Shown in pieces: positions 63,719 to 64,000 of a DNA stretch of 64,000 nucleotides (positions are counted from its first letter, which is position 1; each line of letters starts with the position of its first letter). A program made the position numbers and the translations under genes. The notes under the pieces were generated by a model. It searched no databases, was not told the origin of the DNA, and worked only from the letters and a program-made list of their open reading frames with translations. Source of the stretch: Streptococcus salivarius (GTDB lineage Bacteria; Bacillota; Bacilli; Lactobacillales; Streptococcaceae); NCBI RefSeq assembly GCF_000785515.1, contig NZ_CP009913.1:1020001-1084000 (forward strand). Reading direction: 5' to 3'.

Positions 63719-64000
63719 ATGTTACTGATTAAAAATGGTCGTGTTGTAGACCCTAAGTCTGGTTTGGATACGCAAGCTGATGTTCTTGTTGATGGTAAAA
63801 AAGTCGTTAAGATTGCGGAAAACATCGAAGCTGGAGATGCTCAAGTCATCGATGCGACTGGTCTTGTGGTTGCTCCTGGTTTGGTGGATATCCATGTTCA
63901 TTTCCGTGAGCCAGGTCAAACCCACAAAGAAGATATTCATACTGGATCCTTGGCAGCGGCTGCAGGTGGTTTTACAACAGTTGTCATGATGGCTAACACT
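63719..64000 (+). CDS. pyrC: Dihydroorotase (3' end cut off by window)
   Basis: First 94 codons of dihydroorotase, third step of pyrimidine synthesis. N-terminal [15 protein letters not shown] is followed by the metal-binding [17 protein letters not shown] (HxH) and [15 protein letters not shown], the class I dihydroorotase pattern. GGAAG precedes the ATG. The rest lies beyond the window. Confidence 0.95.
   Translation, partial: MLLIKNGRVVDPKSGLDTQADVLVDGKKVVKIAENIEAGDAQVIDATGLVVAPGLVDIHVHFREPGQTHKEDIHTGSLAAAAGGFTTVVMMANT

Overview
The window looks like the chromosome of a low-GC streptococcus of the salivarius group (S. salivarius, S. vestibularis or S. thermophilus). The evidence is the streptococcal-type proteome, YSIRK-type LPXTG adhesins, and a deoD gene directly before an epsABCD-type exopolysaccharide operon, which is the known arrangement in S. 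thermophilus and S. salivarius. Two full antigen I/II-type adhesins favour an oral S. salivarius-like strain. The species is inferred. Promoters here often carry an extended -10 (TGnTATAAT), and genes are separated by many rho-independent terminators.

Positions 1-15.3 kb hold mostly housekeeping genes. In order they are: the end of ftsE and ftsX; a Nudix hydrolase; an AI-2E-family permease; a TPR protein; a signal-peptidase-I-like protein whose catalytic Ser and Lys both appear replaced; a secreted glucosaminidase/amidase autolysin; pepT; ebsA; a ferredoxin; a LysM membrane protein; cmk; the infC-rpmI-rplT operon with an attenuator-type leader; a GNAT acetyltransferase; a DUF2798 membrane protein; a tautomerase; and pepV.

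Positions 15.3-23.7 kb hold a uracil-DNA-glycosylase-superfamily protein and two tandem antigen I/II-like adhesins. Both adhesins have the N-terminal, alanine-rich, GbpC-like and proline-rich regions and a sortase signal (LPETG or LPQTG), but lack the usual C-terminal domains. Positions 23.8-31 kb form a nucleoside/pentose salvage block (rpiA, deoB, punA, deoD) with a DUF1697 protein, an unknown coiled-coil membrane protein, a CLC channel and a class I amidotransferase. A strongly structured 215-bp intergenic element lies just before deoD.

Positions 31.3-49.4 kb are a Wzx/Wzy-type EPS locus: regulatory and chain-length genes (epsA-D), priming transferase, glycosyltransferases, DUF1919 protein, polymerase, flippase, O-acyltransferase, UDP-galactopyranose mutase, a Stealth phosphotransferase, a probable galactofuranosyltransferase, and a convergent NAGPA-type phosphodiester glycosidase. 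Stealth plus NAGPA-like genes recall the two enzyme families that make and uncover the mannose-6-phosphate tag in animals.

Positions 49.5-64 kb hold a HAD phosphatase, three translationally coupled histidine phosphatases, a second AI-2E permease, a GH1 6-phospho-beta-glucosidase with a cre-like site, a phasin-like protein with a UbiB-family kinase, an SGNH hydrolase, a patatin, two tandem D,D-carboxypeptidases, an MntE-like CDF exporter, ung and the start of pyrC. I saw no tRNA, rRNA, CRISPR array or intact insertion sequence.
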